Part shown: positions 14,732 through 22,037 of the stretch, in pieces
Layout of the letters: every line of letters starts with the position of its first letter
How positions within the stretch are numbered: position 1 is the first letter of the stretch
Source: Deltaproteobacteria bacterium
GTDB taxonomy: Bacteria > Desulfobacterota > Desulfobacteria > Desulfobacterales > Desulfatirhabdiaceae
NCBI GenBank assembly: GCA_021778975.1
Contig: JAJYBO010000017.1
Coordinates: 1 to 22,052 of the forward strand
DNA: 22,052 nucleotides
Reading direction: 5' to 3'
The notes under the pieces: generated by a model
What the model saw: only the letters and a program-made list of their open reading frames with translations
Database searches by the model: none
What the model was told of the DNA's origin: nothing
Translations under genes and position numbers: made by a program

Positions 14732-15163
14732 TTAAGCTACCTTAACTGCTTGTTTTTTATAAGTTGAATTCGGCCCTATGGCTTTTACGGACGATGTGAC
14801 GGCCTTGACCACCTCGACAAATTTGGTGGATTCCGCAGAGCTGATCCAGGAAAACTGGAGCCGTTCCGGCTCGGTTCCCATATGTTCCATTAAATTTTTG
14901 AACAGTCCGAATTTGCGCCGGGCGTAATAATTACCTTCCAGGTAATGGCATTCCCCGGGATGTCACCCGGATACCCACACGGCATCCGCGCCTTCATTCA
15001 GCGCCGACAGAAAAAATTTAGGGCTCATCCTGCCCGTACAGGGGATGCGGATCACCCGGATGTTGGGCGGATATTCCAGTCTGCCCACTCCGGCCAGATC
15101 GGCGGCGCCGTAACTGCACCAGTTGCACAGAAAACTGACGATTTTGGGTTCAAACTCAGCCAT
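14732..15163 (-). CDS. mvhD: selenoprotein MvhD/FlxD-type hydrogenase iron-sulfur subunit (Sec67)
   Basis: MvhD binds a [2Fe-2S] cluster and hands electrons to HdrA. The 143-residue frame is interrupted by one TGA at 14963-14965 (residue 67). The family motif GCHPGDCHY appears here as G-U-HPGECHY, so TGA stands exactly at a conserved cysteine. The frame then continues normally (LEGNYYARRKFGLFKNLM) to a TAA at 14732. The other conserved Cys are in FLCNWCSYGAAD near the N-terminus and PCTGR. A stem-loop follows the TGA at the spacing of bacterial SECIS elements, and Sec at this position is known in methanogen VhuD. The start at 15163 has AAGGAG 10 bases upstream. A standard gene caller would end the protein at residue 66. 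It sits between the HdrA fusion and flxC-like genes. Confidence 0.92.
14930..14946 (-). promoter_or_regulatory. candidate SECIS element in mvhD
   Basis: On the transcript ATTACC (14941-14946) pairs with GGTAAT (14930-14935) around the loop TGGAA, beginning 16 bases after the UGA. A short stem with GG in the apical loop just downstream of UGA is the form recognised by bacterial SelB. The stem is perfect but AT-leaning, so its strength is uncertain. Confidence 0.6.
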
Positions 15164-15195
15164 GGTTTGTTGACTCCTTATGGATATCGGTAAAA

Positions 15196-15226
15196 CAGGG
15201 GCTGCCGGTAACAACGGCGTCCCCTG
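15196..15226 (-). promoter_or_regulatory. stem-loop between the HdrA fusion and mvhD
   Basis: CAGGGG (15196-15201) pairs with CCCCTG (15221-15226), and inside it GCCG (15204-15207) pairs with CGGC (15215-15218), leaving a 7-base loop and a 2x2 internal loop. There is no U-tract. It lies in the 69-base gap and could set the ratio of HdrA to the downstream subunits. Confidence 0.5.
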
Positions 15227-15232
15227 CGTCTG

Positions 15233-18200
15233 TTATGCATTCAGCGCAAATATCTGCGCGAATATCTGATCGTTGTCGAAGCCCTTGAGCCGGATGGCGC
15301 CGGAACGGCAGGACGCCACGCAAAGCCCGCACCCCTTGCACAGCACCGGGTTGATCTGAGCCTTCCCCGGGTTGAACCGGGCGGTTTCCTCGATAAACGA
15401 CGGCGCGGAATAGGGGCAGATCGAGACGCATACACCGCATGAGCTGCAATTGGCCTGAACCACCTCGGCGATCGCGCCGCTGGTCTGAATGATCTCGCGG
15501 GCCAGCAGCGTGATGGCGCGGGATGCCGCCGCCTTTCCCTGAACGATGGATTCGTCAATGGGTTTGGGATAATGCGCCATGCCGCACAGGAACACGCCGT
15601 CCGTGGCGAATTCCGACGGCCCCAGCTTGGCGTGACGCTCTACAAAAAAGCCGTCGGCGTTCAGCGGCACCTTGAAGAAATTGGCCAGCTTTTCGTCCCG
15701 GTTCGGAATGATCGCCGTGGCTAAGCTTATCAGATCGGTTTCAAGCTCCAGGGGACGTCCCAGAATGTGATCCGTGACCCGAACCGTCAGCCGTCCGCCG
15801 TCCACCGATATCTGAGGCTTGTCGTCCACGGAAAATCGGATAAAAATAACCCCTTTCTCACGGGCTTCCTTGTACAGATATTCCCGTTCGCCATAAGAGC
15901 GGATGTCGCGGTACAGGATGTAAATATTCATGTCCGGATTCCGGCGTTTGAGCTCCAGGGCATTTTCGATGGAGTGGGTGCAGCAGACGCGGGAGCAGTA
16001 AGGATGTTCCGGCTCTCTGGAACCCACGCACTGAATGAACACGGCGGACTGCAAGGTTTTAAGCGCCGGATCGTCATTCATGAATCTGCGGTCCAGCTCC
16101 AGGCTGGTCAATATCCGGGCGTCTTTACCGTACGCATACTCGGCGGGCGTCAGGGGCGTTGCGCCTGTGGCGATCACCGCAACGCCATGTTCCAGGACTT
16201 CTTCTTTTCCGCCTGCTTTCAGCGTACTCTTGAAGCTGCCTACAAAGCCGTCCACCTGTACCAGTTCTGATTCCAGGTGCAAATGAATACGGTCGTTGTT
16301 CTGAACGTCCCGGATCATTTCGGCAAGCTTTTTCTGAACATCCTCGCCCTTGAACGTGTGATACAGATTTCGGGCCTGGCCTCCCAACCGGCTGCTGTGT
16401 TCGACGATGTGGGTTTCATATCCCTGCATCGCCAGGCTCTGGGCCGCCGCCATGCCGGAAATTCCGCCGCCGACCACCAGCGCGGACGGCTTGATCTGCA
16501 GATCGGATTCCTTGAGCGGCTGCGTCAGGGCGACCTTGGCCACCGCCGACCGCACCAGGTCTTTGGCTTTCTGTGTGGCCTGCTCCGGAGAGGATTTGTG
16601 CACCCAGGAATCGTGATTCCGGATGTTGGCCATTTCGAACAGATATTTATTAAGACCGGCGTTCGCCAGAGTTTCCTGGAACAGTGGTTCGTGGGTCTTG
16701 GGCGTGCAGGCCGCCACCACGATCCGGTTCAGGTTCTTCTGCTTGATGATGCTGACCAGGTTGTCCTGGGTATCCTGTGAACAGGAATAAAGATTGTCGG
16801 ACGCGAATTCCACAAACGGCAGGGTGGCCGCATACTCGGCTACAGACGGTACGTTGACGACGCCCGCGATATTGATGCCGCATCGGCAGACAAAAACGCC
16901 AATGCGCGGCCGTTCCCCGTTCACATTGATTTCCGGAATTACTTCCTTGGCCTTGGTCAGGGTGTTTCTGGCCGCGCTCAGATTTTCGCCGGCGGCGGCC
17001 GCCGCGGCGCTGGCGTCTATGACCGATTGCGGAATGTCTTTGGGCCCCTGGAAGGCCCCGCACACATAGATGCCTTCTCTCGAAGTGCTGACCGGCGCAA
17101 ACGATGTGGTGTCACAAAAATTGCCGGGGGTCAGATCGATATCCAGTTGTTTGGCCAGCCGTACGACATCCGGATTGATTTCAAGCCCTACGGACAGAAC
17201 GATCTGGTCGAAGACTTCCGTCACGGATTCGCCGCTTTCCGTCAGATAACGGATGCTCAGGTCATCGGCGCCCGGCACCGGTTCGATGGTGTGCACCCGG
17301 CTGCGGATAAACCGCACCCCATGCTTGTCTTTGGCCGTGTTGTAGAATCTCTCGAAATCTTTTCCGTGGGTTCTCATGTCCATGTAGAACACCGCGCAGT
17401 CCAGGTCACTGCCCGCATGCTCTTTGGCGATCACGGCCTCTTTGATGGCGTACATGCAGCAGACGGACGAACAGTAGGCATGGTCGCACTTATTCATATC
17501 CCGCGATCCGACACACTGGAACCATGCGATTTTCTTTGGCTCTTTGTGGTCCGAGAGCCGCACCAGATGTCCGGAGGTAGGCCCGGACGCCGACAATATT
17601 CGCTCCATTTCCATCGCCGTGATGACGTTGGGATGCTTGACGTAGCCATACGTGTCGAATTTGGAAGGATCGAAGGGCTGAAATCCGGGCGACAGGATGA
17701 TGGAGCCGACCTCAAGCTCCACCACTTCATCCTGCATGGTGTGATCGATGGCGTTGACCCCGCAGAATTCCGTACAGACCTGGCATCCGCCTGTCTTGAA
17801 GTGCATACAGACGGACCGGTCAATGGCCGGCGTGTTGGGAACCGCCTGAGCGTACGGCACATATACCGGCTTCCGGCTTTTCAGCCCCATGTCGTATTCA
17901 GAGGGGATGGGTTTGAAGTCCACAGCGGTGACACTGCTGCGAATTTTTTCCAGGGTGATGTGACCTGTCGGACAGACCGAGGCGCAGGCGCCGCAGGCCA
18001 TGCAGACATCGCTCTGGATATGAAAGGGCGTATCCACTTTCATATCCACGCCACGGCCCGTCAGGCTAATGGCGCTGTTGCCCATCTTCGTACAAATCCG
18101 GGTGCACAGTCCGCAGAGAATGCAGGTATCTTCCTCTTTTCTGAATCGTGTATCCGAAAGACCGTATTTTTTACCCAGTTCCTTGATGATGGGTGCATCC

Positions 18201-18490
18201 GGACACCTGGCCATCAGAAGTTCGACAATCAGTTTCCTGCCTTGATGAACGGACTCGGAATCCGTCCGGACTTCCATTCCTTCCCAGATAGGGTAGTTGC
18301 ATGAGGTGACAAACCGGCTGCGGCGTCCATCAAAGACCTCTACGGTGCATAACCGGCACATACCGGCCGGTTCGAGCGCCTTGTGATGACAAAGGGTAGG
18401 AATTTCAACCCCGTATTTCTGGGCGACCTGAAGAATATACTGGCCTTCCTCGCCCTGAACGGTTTTATCATTGAGTTTGAACGTTATCAT
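15233..18490 (-). CDS. hdrA: NuoG-N-terminus / HdrA fusion flavoprotein
   Basis: A 1085-residue soluble protein, long for HdrA (about 650). In order: a NuoG-type [2Fe-2S] domain (C34, C45, C48, C64); a degenerate version of the region that carries His-Cys3 in NuoG; two [4Fe-4S] motifs (C123/126/129/133 and C163/166/169/173); an HdrA segment lacking the N-terminal FAD domain (about 200-515); a second, more complete HdrA unit with Rossmann motif VVGGGISGMAAAQSLAMQG (about 680-700) and QCVGSREPEHPYCSRVCC (about 810-830); and two C-terminal [4Fe-4S] motifs (CSSCGVCVSIC, CKGCGLCVASC). HdrA-type FAD is the known site of flavin-based electron bifurcation. The NuoG part should dock NuoEF. It lies 18 bases after nuoF. 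The missing FAD domain is encoded separately at 20951-21358. Confidence 0.92.
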   Translation of the reverse strand: MITFKLNDKTVQGEEGQYILQVAQKYGVEIPTLCHHKALEPAGMCRLCTVEVFDGRRSRFVTSCNYPIWEGMEVRTDSESVHQGRKLIVELLMARCPDAPIIKELGKKYGLSDTRFRKEEDTCILCGLCTRICTKMGNSAISLTGRGVDMKVDTPFHIQSDVCMACGACASVCPTGHITLEKIRSSVTAVDFKPIPSEYDMGLKSRKPVYVPYAQAVPNTPAIDRSVCMHFKTGGCQVCTEFCGVNAIDHTMQDEVVELEVGSIILSPGFQPFDPSKFDTYGYVKHPNVITAMEMERILSASGPTSGHLVRLSDHKEPKKIAWFQCVGSRDMNKCDHAYCSSVCCMYAIKEAVIAKEHAGSDLDCAVFYMDMRTHGKDFERFYNTAKDKHGVRFIRSRVHTIEPVPGADDLSIRYLTESGESVTEVFDQIVLSVGLEINPDVVRLAKQLDIDLTPGNFCDTTSFAPVSTSREGIYVCGAFQGPKDIPQSVIDASAAAAAAGENLSAARNTLTKAKEVIPEINVNGERPRIGVFVCRCGINIAGVVNVPSVAEYAATLPFVEFASDNLYSCSQDTQDNLVSIIKQKNLNRIVVAACTPKTHEPLFQETLANAGLNKYLFEMANIRNHDSWVHKSSPEQATQKAKDLVRSAVAKVALTQPLKESDLQIKPSALVVGGGISGMAAAQSLAMQGYETHIVEHSSRLGGQARNLYHTFKGEDVQKKLAEMIRDVQNNDRIHLHLESELVQVDGFVGSFKSTLKAGGKEEVLEHGVAVIATGATPLTPAEYAYGKDARILTSLELDRRFMNDDPALKTLQSAVFIQCVGSREPEHPYCSRVCCTHSIENALELKRRNPDMNIYILYRDIRSYGEREYLYKEAREKGVIFIRFSVDDKPQISVDGGRLTVRVTDHILGRPLELETDLISLATAIIPNRDEKLANFFKVPLNADGFFVERHAKLGPSEFATDGVFLCGMAHYPKPIDESIVQGKAAASRAITLLAREIIQTSGAIAEVVQANCSSCGVCVSICPYSAPSFIEETARFNPGKAQINPVLCKGCGLCVASCRSGAIRLKGFDNDQIFAQIFALNA

Positions 18491-18508
18491 AAATCAGGCC
18501 CCTTATTT

Positions 18509-20362
18509 TTATCGAATCACAATTGCGTCAAATTTACAGGTATCGTAGCAGATACCGCATTTGATGCACTTGCTCTGGTCGAGTTGATGCGGCTTCTTTT
18601 TGTCGCCGGTAATCGCCTCCTGCGGACATTTCAGGGCGCAGCTATGGCAGCCCGTACATGTTTCAGGATCGATTTCATAATGAAAGAGCGGTTTACAGAC
18701 GCCTGCCGGACATTTTTTGTCGCGGATATGAGCTTCGTATTCATCCCGGAAATAAAGAATCGTGGTCAAAACCGGGTTGGGTGCGGATGTTCCCAGTCCA
18801 CAGAGCGAAAATTTCTGGATCATGGCGCCCAGCTCTTCCAGCATTTCGATATCGCCTTCTTTGCCGTTTCCCTGGCAGATGTTGGTGAGGATATCGAGCA
18901 TCTGTTTGATGCCTTCGCGGCAGGGATTGCACTGACCGCAGGATTCTTCTTTAAGAAAATCCAGAAAATATCGGGCTACATCCACCATACAGGTGTCCTG
19001 ATCCATGACGATCATACCGCCGGACCCCATGATGGAACCGACCTTGGACAATTCGTCGAAATCAACACCCAGATCGAGAAAGCGTTCCGGAATGCAGCCT
19101 CCGGACGGCCCTCCGGTCTGCACCGCTTTGAATTTCTTTTTTTTGGGGATTCCGCCGCCGATGTCAAAGATAATGGTCCGCAGCGTCGTTCCCATCGGAA
19201 CTTCGACAAGCCCCGTATTGACCACCTTGCCTACCAGCGAGAAGATTTTGGTGCCCTTGCTGTGCTGGGTGCCGATTGACGCATACCAGTCCGCACCCTT
19301 GTTGATGATGACAGGCACATTGGCCCAGGTTTCGACGTTATTGAGATCGGACGGGCCGTCTTTGAATCCCTTCTCGACCGTGTGGACGTATTTGGCGCGG
19401 GGCCTGCCGGGGTTGCCTTCCAGAGATGCCATTAACGCCGTGGATTCGCCGCAGACAAAGGCGCCGCCGCCCCGGCTGATATGAATGTCGAAATCAAATC
19501 CGGATCCCAGGATGTTCTTACCGAGCAATCCATATTCTCTGGCCCTGTCGAGAGCGATGGTCAAATTGGTGACCGCCAGAGGATATTCATGACGGACATA
19601 AACATAGCCTTCATGAGAACCGATGGCGATAGCGCCGACGATCATTCCTTCGATGACGCTGTGCGGGTTGCCTTCTAAAAGACTTCGATCCATGTATGCA
19701 CCGGGGTCTCCTTCATCGGCGTTGCAGATGACATACCGTGTGCCGTGGTGTTTCCGGCAACTGTCCCATTTGATGCCAGTGGGAAAGCCACCGCCGCCCC
19801 GGCCGCGAAGCCCGGATTTCTTGATTTCCGCAACGATTCCGTCCGGTGTCATGTCGAACAGGGCTTTGGCCATGGCGCTGTACCCGCCGACAGCTAAATA
19901 GTCGTCAATGCTGGTCGGATCGATAAGCCCGTTGTTCCCGAAGATGACGCGCTGCTGGAGCTTGTAGAACGGAATATCGTGTTCGAGCGTGATTTTGGAC
20001 TTGGTCGCGGGGTCCTTGAAAATTCTGGATGACACCAATTCGCCGTTTTTTATGGTTTTTTCTACAATTTCAGAAACGTGTTCCGGCTTGACCTGAGGGT
20101 AGAATATGCCTTCCGGATGAATGACCATGATCGGCCCTTTTTCACAAAAGCCGTGGCAACCTGTCAGTTTGACGTCCACATCCTGTGCCAGATTCTGTCG
20201 GGTCAATTCCTCCATCAGGGCCTGATGCACTTTGGCGGTGCCATAGGCGCCGCATCCAGAGCCGGCGCAAAGTGAGATCAGTTTCTTTTTGCCTTGAGAC
20301 TGGGCGGACTTGAGTGTATCCTGAAATTTCTCCAGAGTTTCCCGATTCGTTAAAATTGCCAT
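18509..20362 (-). CDS. nuoF: NuoF/HymB-like NADH-binding flavoprotein subunit
   Basis: A 617-residue cytoplasmic protein that should exchange electrons with NAD(H) at FMN. In order: a thioredoxin-like [2Fe-2S] domain (C32, C37, C69, C73); the NADH/FMN domain with GLRGRGGGGFPTGIKW (185-199) and CNADEGDPGAYMDR (213-226); the N3-type [4Fe-4S] motif ESCGQCNPCREG (C475, C478, C481, C521); and two C-terminal ferredoxin-type [4Fe-4S] motifs (C569/572/575/579 and C599/602/605/609). This layout is that of the soluble NuoF-like subunits of bifurcating hydrogenases and formate dehydrogenases, not of respiratory complex I, whose NuoF has neither the extra N- nor C-terminal domain. The ATG at 20362 has GGAGG 12 bases upstream. 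Tightly spaced with nuoE (18 bases) and the HdrA fusion (18 bases). Confidence 0.95.
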   Translation of the reverse strand: MAILTNRETLEKFQDTLKSAQSQGKKKLISLCAGSGCGAYGTAKVHQALMEELTRQNLAQDVDVKLTGCHGFCEKGPIMVIHPEGIFYPQVKPEHVSEIVEKTIKNGELVSSRIFKDPATKSKITLEHDIPFYKLQQRVIFGNNGLIDPTSIDDYLAVGGYSAMAKALFDMTPDGIVAEIKKSGLRGRGGGGFPTGIKWDSCRKHHGTRYVICNADEGDPGAYMDRSLLEGNPHSVIEGMIVGAIAIGSHEGYVYVRHEYPLAVTNLTIALDRAREYGLLGKNILGSGFDFDIHISRGGGAFVCGESTALMASLEGNPGRPRAKYVHTVEKGFKDGPSDLNNVETWANVPVIINKGADWYASIGTQHSKGTKIFSLVGKVVNTGLVEVPMGTTLRTIIFDIGGGIPKKKKFKAVQTGGPSGGCIPERFLDLGVDFDELSKVGSIMGSGGMIVMDQDTCMVDVARYFLDFLKEESCGQCNPCREGIKQMLDILTNICQGNGKEGDIEMLEELGAMIQKFSLCGLGTSAPNPVLTTILYFRDEYEAHIRDKKCPAGVCKPLFHYEIDPETCTGCHSCALKCPQEAITGDKKKPHQLDQSKCIKCGICYDTCKFDAIVIR

Positions 20363-20380
20363 GATATCTAATAACCTCCG

Positions 20381-20875
20381 TTACGCCGTGCCGTTAAGAG
20401 GCGAATGTTTGTAATCGTCAATGACTTTTTCCGCGGCGGTTCGATCCAGCCCGCCGTAAGTTTCCTGATTCACCGTAATAACGGGGCCGGAGGCGCAGCA
20501 GCCGATACATCGCACCGCTTTCAGGGTAAAAAGCCCGTCCGAGGTGGTCTGTCCTTCAGAAATTCCCAGTTTTTGCTGTAACGTTTCGGTAATTTTTTCC
20601 GCACCGCGGACGTGACAGGCGGTGCCCGTACACACACTGACAATGTACTTGCCCCTTGGTTCGAGGCTGATGGTTTTGTAAAACGTGGCCACACTGTAGA
20701 TCAAACTTTTTTTGACACCGAGCCGGTCAACCAGAATCGGGATAATCGCAGGGGGTACATGACTGTATATGTCGCTGATGTCCTGCATGATCATGAGCAG
20801 GGCTTCTTTATTCCCGTGATAACGGGCGATGATGTCATCGATTTTTTTCAAATCAACTTGAATGGTAGGCTCCAT
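20381..20875 (-). CDS. nuoE: NuoE/HymA-like [2Fe-2S] subunit
   Basis: A 164-residue thioredoxin-fold protein with the NuoE [2Fe-2S] ligands C82, C87 (VCTGTACHVRG) and C123, C127 (VRCIGCCASGP). NuoE forms a pair with NuoF and extends the electron path from FMN. Length and motifs are typical. A weak AAAGGAT ribosome site lies 9 bases before the ATG at 20875; the gene follows the small HdrA piece by 75 bases and precedes nuoF by 18. As with nuoF, the context (HdrA, MvhD, no membrane Nuo genes) indicates a soluble complex rather than complex I. Confidence 0.95.
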   Translation of the reverse strand: MEPTIQVDLKKIDDIIARYHGNKEALLMIMQDISDIYSHVPPAIIPILVDRLGVKKSLIYSVATFYKTISLEPRGKYIVSVCTGTACHVRGAEKITETLQQKLGISEGQTTSDGLFTLKAVRCIGCCASGPVITVNQETYGGLDRTAAEKVIDDYKHSPLNGTA

Positions 20876-20950
20876 AAGACTGAAATCCTTTGGATCATGT
20901 ATTGTATCCGAGTAATATCATTAAAGTGGTAATTTCCGGCAGAAATGGAA

Positions 20951-21358
20951 TCATGCGGCTGAAGACGGGGGTGAGACGGTTTGGCACACGACCGGGCAGT
21001 TTTCAACGCAGGCCCCGCATCCGGTACACAAATCCATTTTAATACTTCGGGCGCGCTTGCGGACCTTGACCTTGAATTTGCCAGGTTTTCCTTCAACCGA
21101 TTCCAAGTCTGCATATGTGATCAATTCTATGTTTAGATGCCGGCCGACCTCGACCAGTACGGGAGAAATAATTCACATAGCGCAGTCATTGGTGGGGAAG
21201 GTCTTGTCCAGTTGAGACATAACCCCGCCAATGGATGGAGATTTTTCAAGAAGATACACATAATAGCCCGAATTGGCCAGATCCAGGGCGGATCGCATCC
21301 CCGCGATGCCACCGCCGACCACCAACACGGAACCGACAACAGAATTTCCGTTCGACAT
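20951..21358 (-). CDS. selenoprotein, stand-alone HdrA N-terminal domain (Sec62)
   Basis: A 135-residue protein that reads as the first part of HdrA: a Rossmann FAD motif VLVVGGGIAGMRSALDLANSG (about 11-31), IGGVMSQLDKTFPTNDCAM, then a TGA at 21173-21175 (residue 62), and onward in frame IISPVLVEVGRHLNIELITY (63-82) and a [4Fe-4S] motif C111-x2-C114-x2-C117-x3-C121, ending at a TGA at 20951. In canonical HdrA the residue after DCAM is a cysteine that binds an Fe-S cluster; Sec at this place is known in methanogen HdrA. A SECIS-like stem follows. The rest of a normal HdrA is not here, but the HdrA fusion downstream begins where this stops. Start at 21358 with AGGAG 9 bases upstream. A standard caller would report a 61-residue fragment. 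Confidence 0.9.
21140..21157 (-). promoter_or_regulatory. candidate SECIS element in the small HdrA gene
   Basis: On the transcript CUGGUC (21152-21157) pairs with GGCCGG (21140-21145), six pairs with two G-U, around the loop GAGGUC. The stem begins 15 bases after the UGA. The GGUC in the loop resembles the apical loop of the E. coli fdhF SECIS. Good support for UGA recoding. Confidence 0.7.
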
Positions 21359-21904
21359 GATTTGTTTCTCCTATACGTTTCATTATTGAACGTCAGTGAC
21401 GTTTGGATTCATAATGACGGGTTCGCAAAAACGCCAACCCACAGGCAGAAAGACGAAAGGCCAGGAATCAAACCGCGCGAACCCTGTCTGAATGGCGAAC
21501 AGCCAGCGCACCTTCAGAAAAATGACAGATAACCACACGAAACCAAAGATACCGGCCTTTTTACAATATCCTTTATAATTGCAACAGAGTGTTTCTCTAA
21601 CCTTTGATTTTTTTCTTGTCAACAGATTTTCCTTAAAGATCATCTGCAAAAGGAGTACAGCATCATCTGAAAATGATAGATTACTTTGATATTGTTTAAG
21701 ATTTATGTAAAACAGCCGGAGATGAACAATGGATTGCTGAATATGGTTCATAAGTCATATGTCAGATAAATTGCATGTTGCCGTTGTAATCCATAAACAG
21801 TGTGCAAACGCTGAATCGAAAAAAACAATTACCGATAATGGCGCTCATGCTTTTTGAGAAGTCACTCAAACCACACTATGCAGCCACATTCTAAAGTCAA
21901 TTTT
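21359..21904. other. non-coding region upstream of the Hdr/Nuo/Flx operon
   Basis: About 545 AT-rich bases without a gene I can support. It contains the candidate promoter and, near its right edge, the start of the dispersed inverted repeat. The one longer open frame (minus strand, 21383-21751, 122 codons) has no recognisable motif. I found no tRNA, riboswitch class or terminator that I can name. Confidence 0.6.
21594..21622 (-). promoter_or_regulatory. candidate promoter of the Hdr/Nuo/Flx operon, TTGACA-N17-TAGAGA
   Basis: A perfect -35 TTGACA (21617-21622) and TAGAGA (21594-21599) are spaced by 17 bases, in the AT-rich non-coding region before the first gene. The identical arrangement precedes dsrC. 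The resulting leader would be about 230 bases. TAGAGA alone is a poor -10 match; the recurrence is the main argument. Confidence 0.5.
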
Positions 21905-22037
21905 GACGGCTTCGTAAAAAGTCCGTATGCTGCGTTTCGCTGCATCCTTCGTCGTTGAGGCGTACCATAAGTACGCCTCACTCCTAAGGATTTGCGCGCC
22001 TTGCCTGCGAACTTTTTACAAAGCCGTCCGAAATTCG
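21899..22037 (+). repeat. dispersed inverted-repeat element, full copy (copy B)
   Basis: The outer arms GACGGCTTCGTAAAAAGT (21905-21922) and its complement at 22011-22028 match at 17 of 18 positions. At the centre lies a perfect 10-base hairpin, TGAGGCGTAC (21956-21965) and GTACGCCTCA (21971-21980), loop CATAA. The left half matches 663-724 at 54 of 62 bases. No protein is encoded. This looks like a small palindromic intergenic element (REP/MITE-like) of the host genome. Confidence 0.8.

Noticed and set aside
14963..14965. TGA in mvhD as a nonsense mutation or frameshift making a pseudogene
   Set aside because: The frame continues with full family similarity, the TGA sits at a conserved Cys, no base shift is needed, and a SECIS-like stem follows.
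17027..18304. 425-codon plus-strand frame
   Set aside because: Antisense shadow of the HdrA fusion gene, whose multiple cofactor motifs are unmistakable.
20951..20953. The second TGA of the small HdrA gene as another Sec codon joining it to nuoE
   Set aside because: The frame after it has no HdrA similarity and soon ends; nuoE has its own start in another frame.
21383..21751. 122-codon minus-strand open frame upstream of the Hdr operon
   Set aside because: No recognisable motif, unusual composition for this genome, no convincing ribosome site, and it would cover the proposed promoter.
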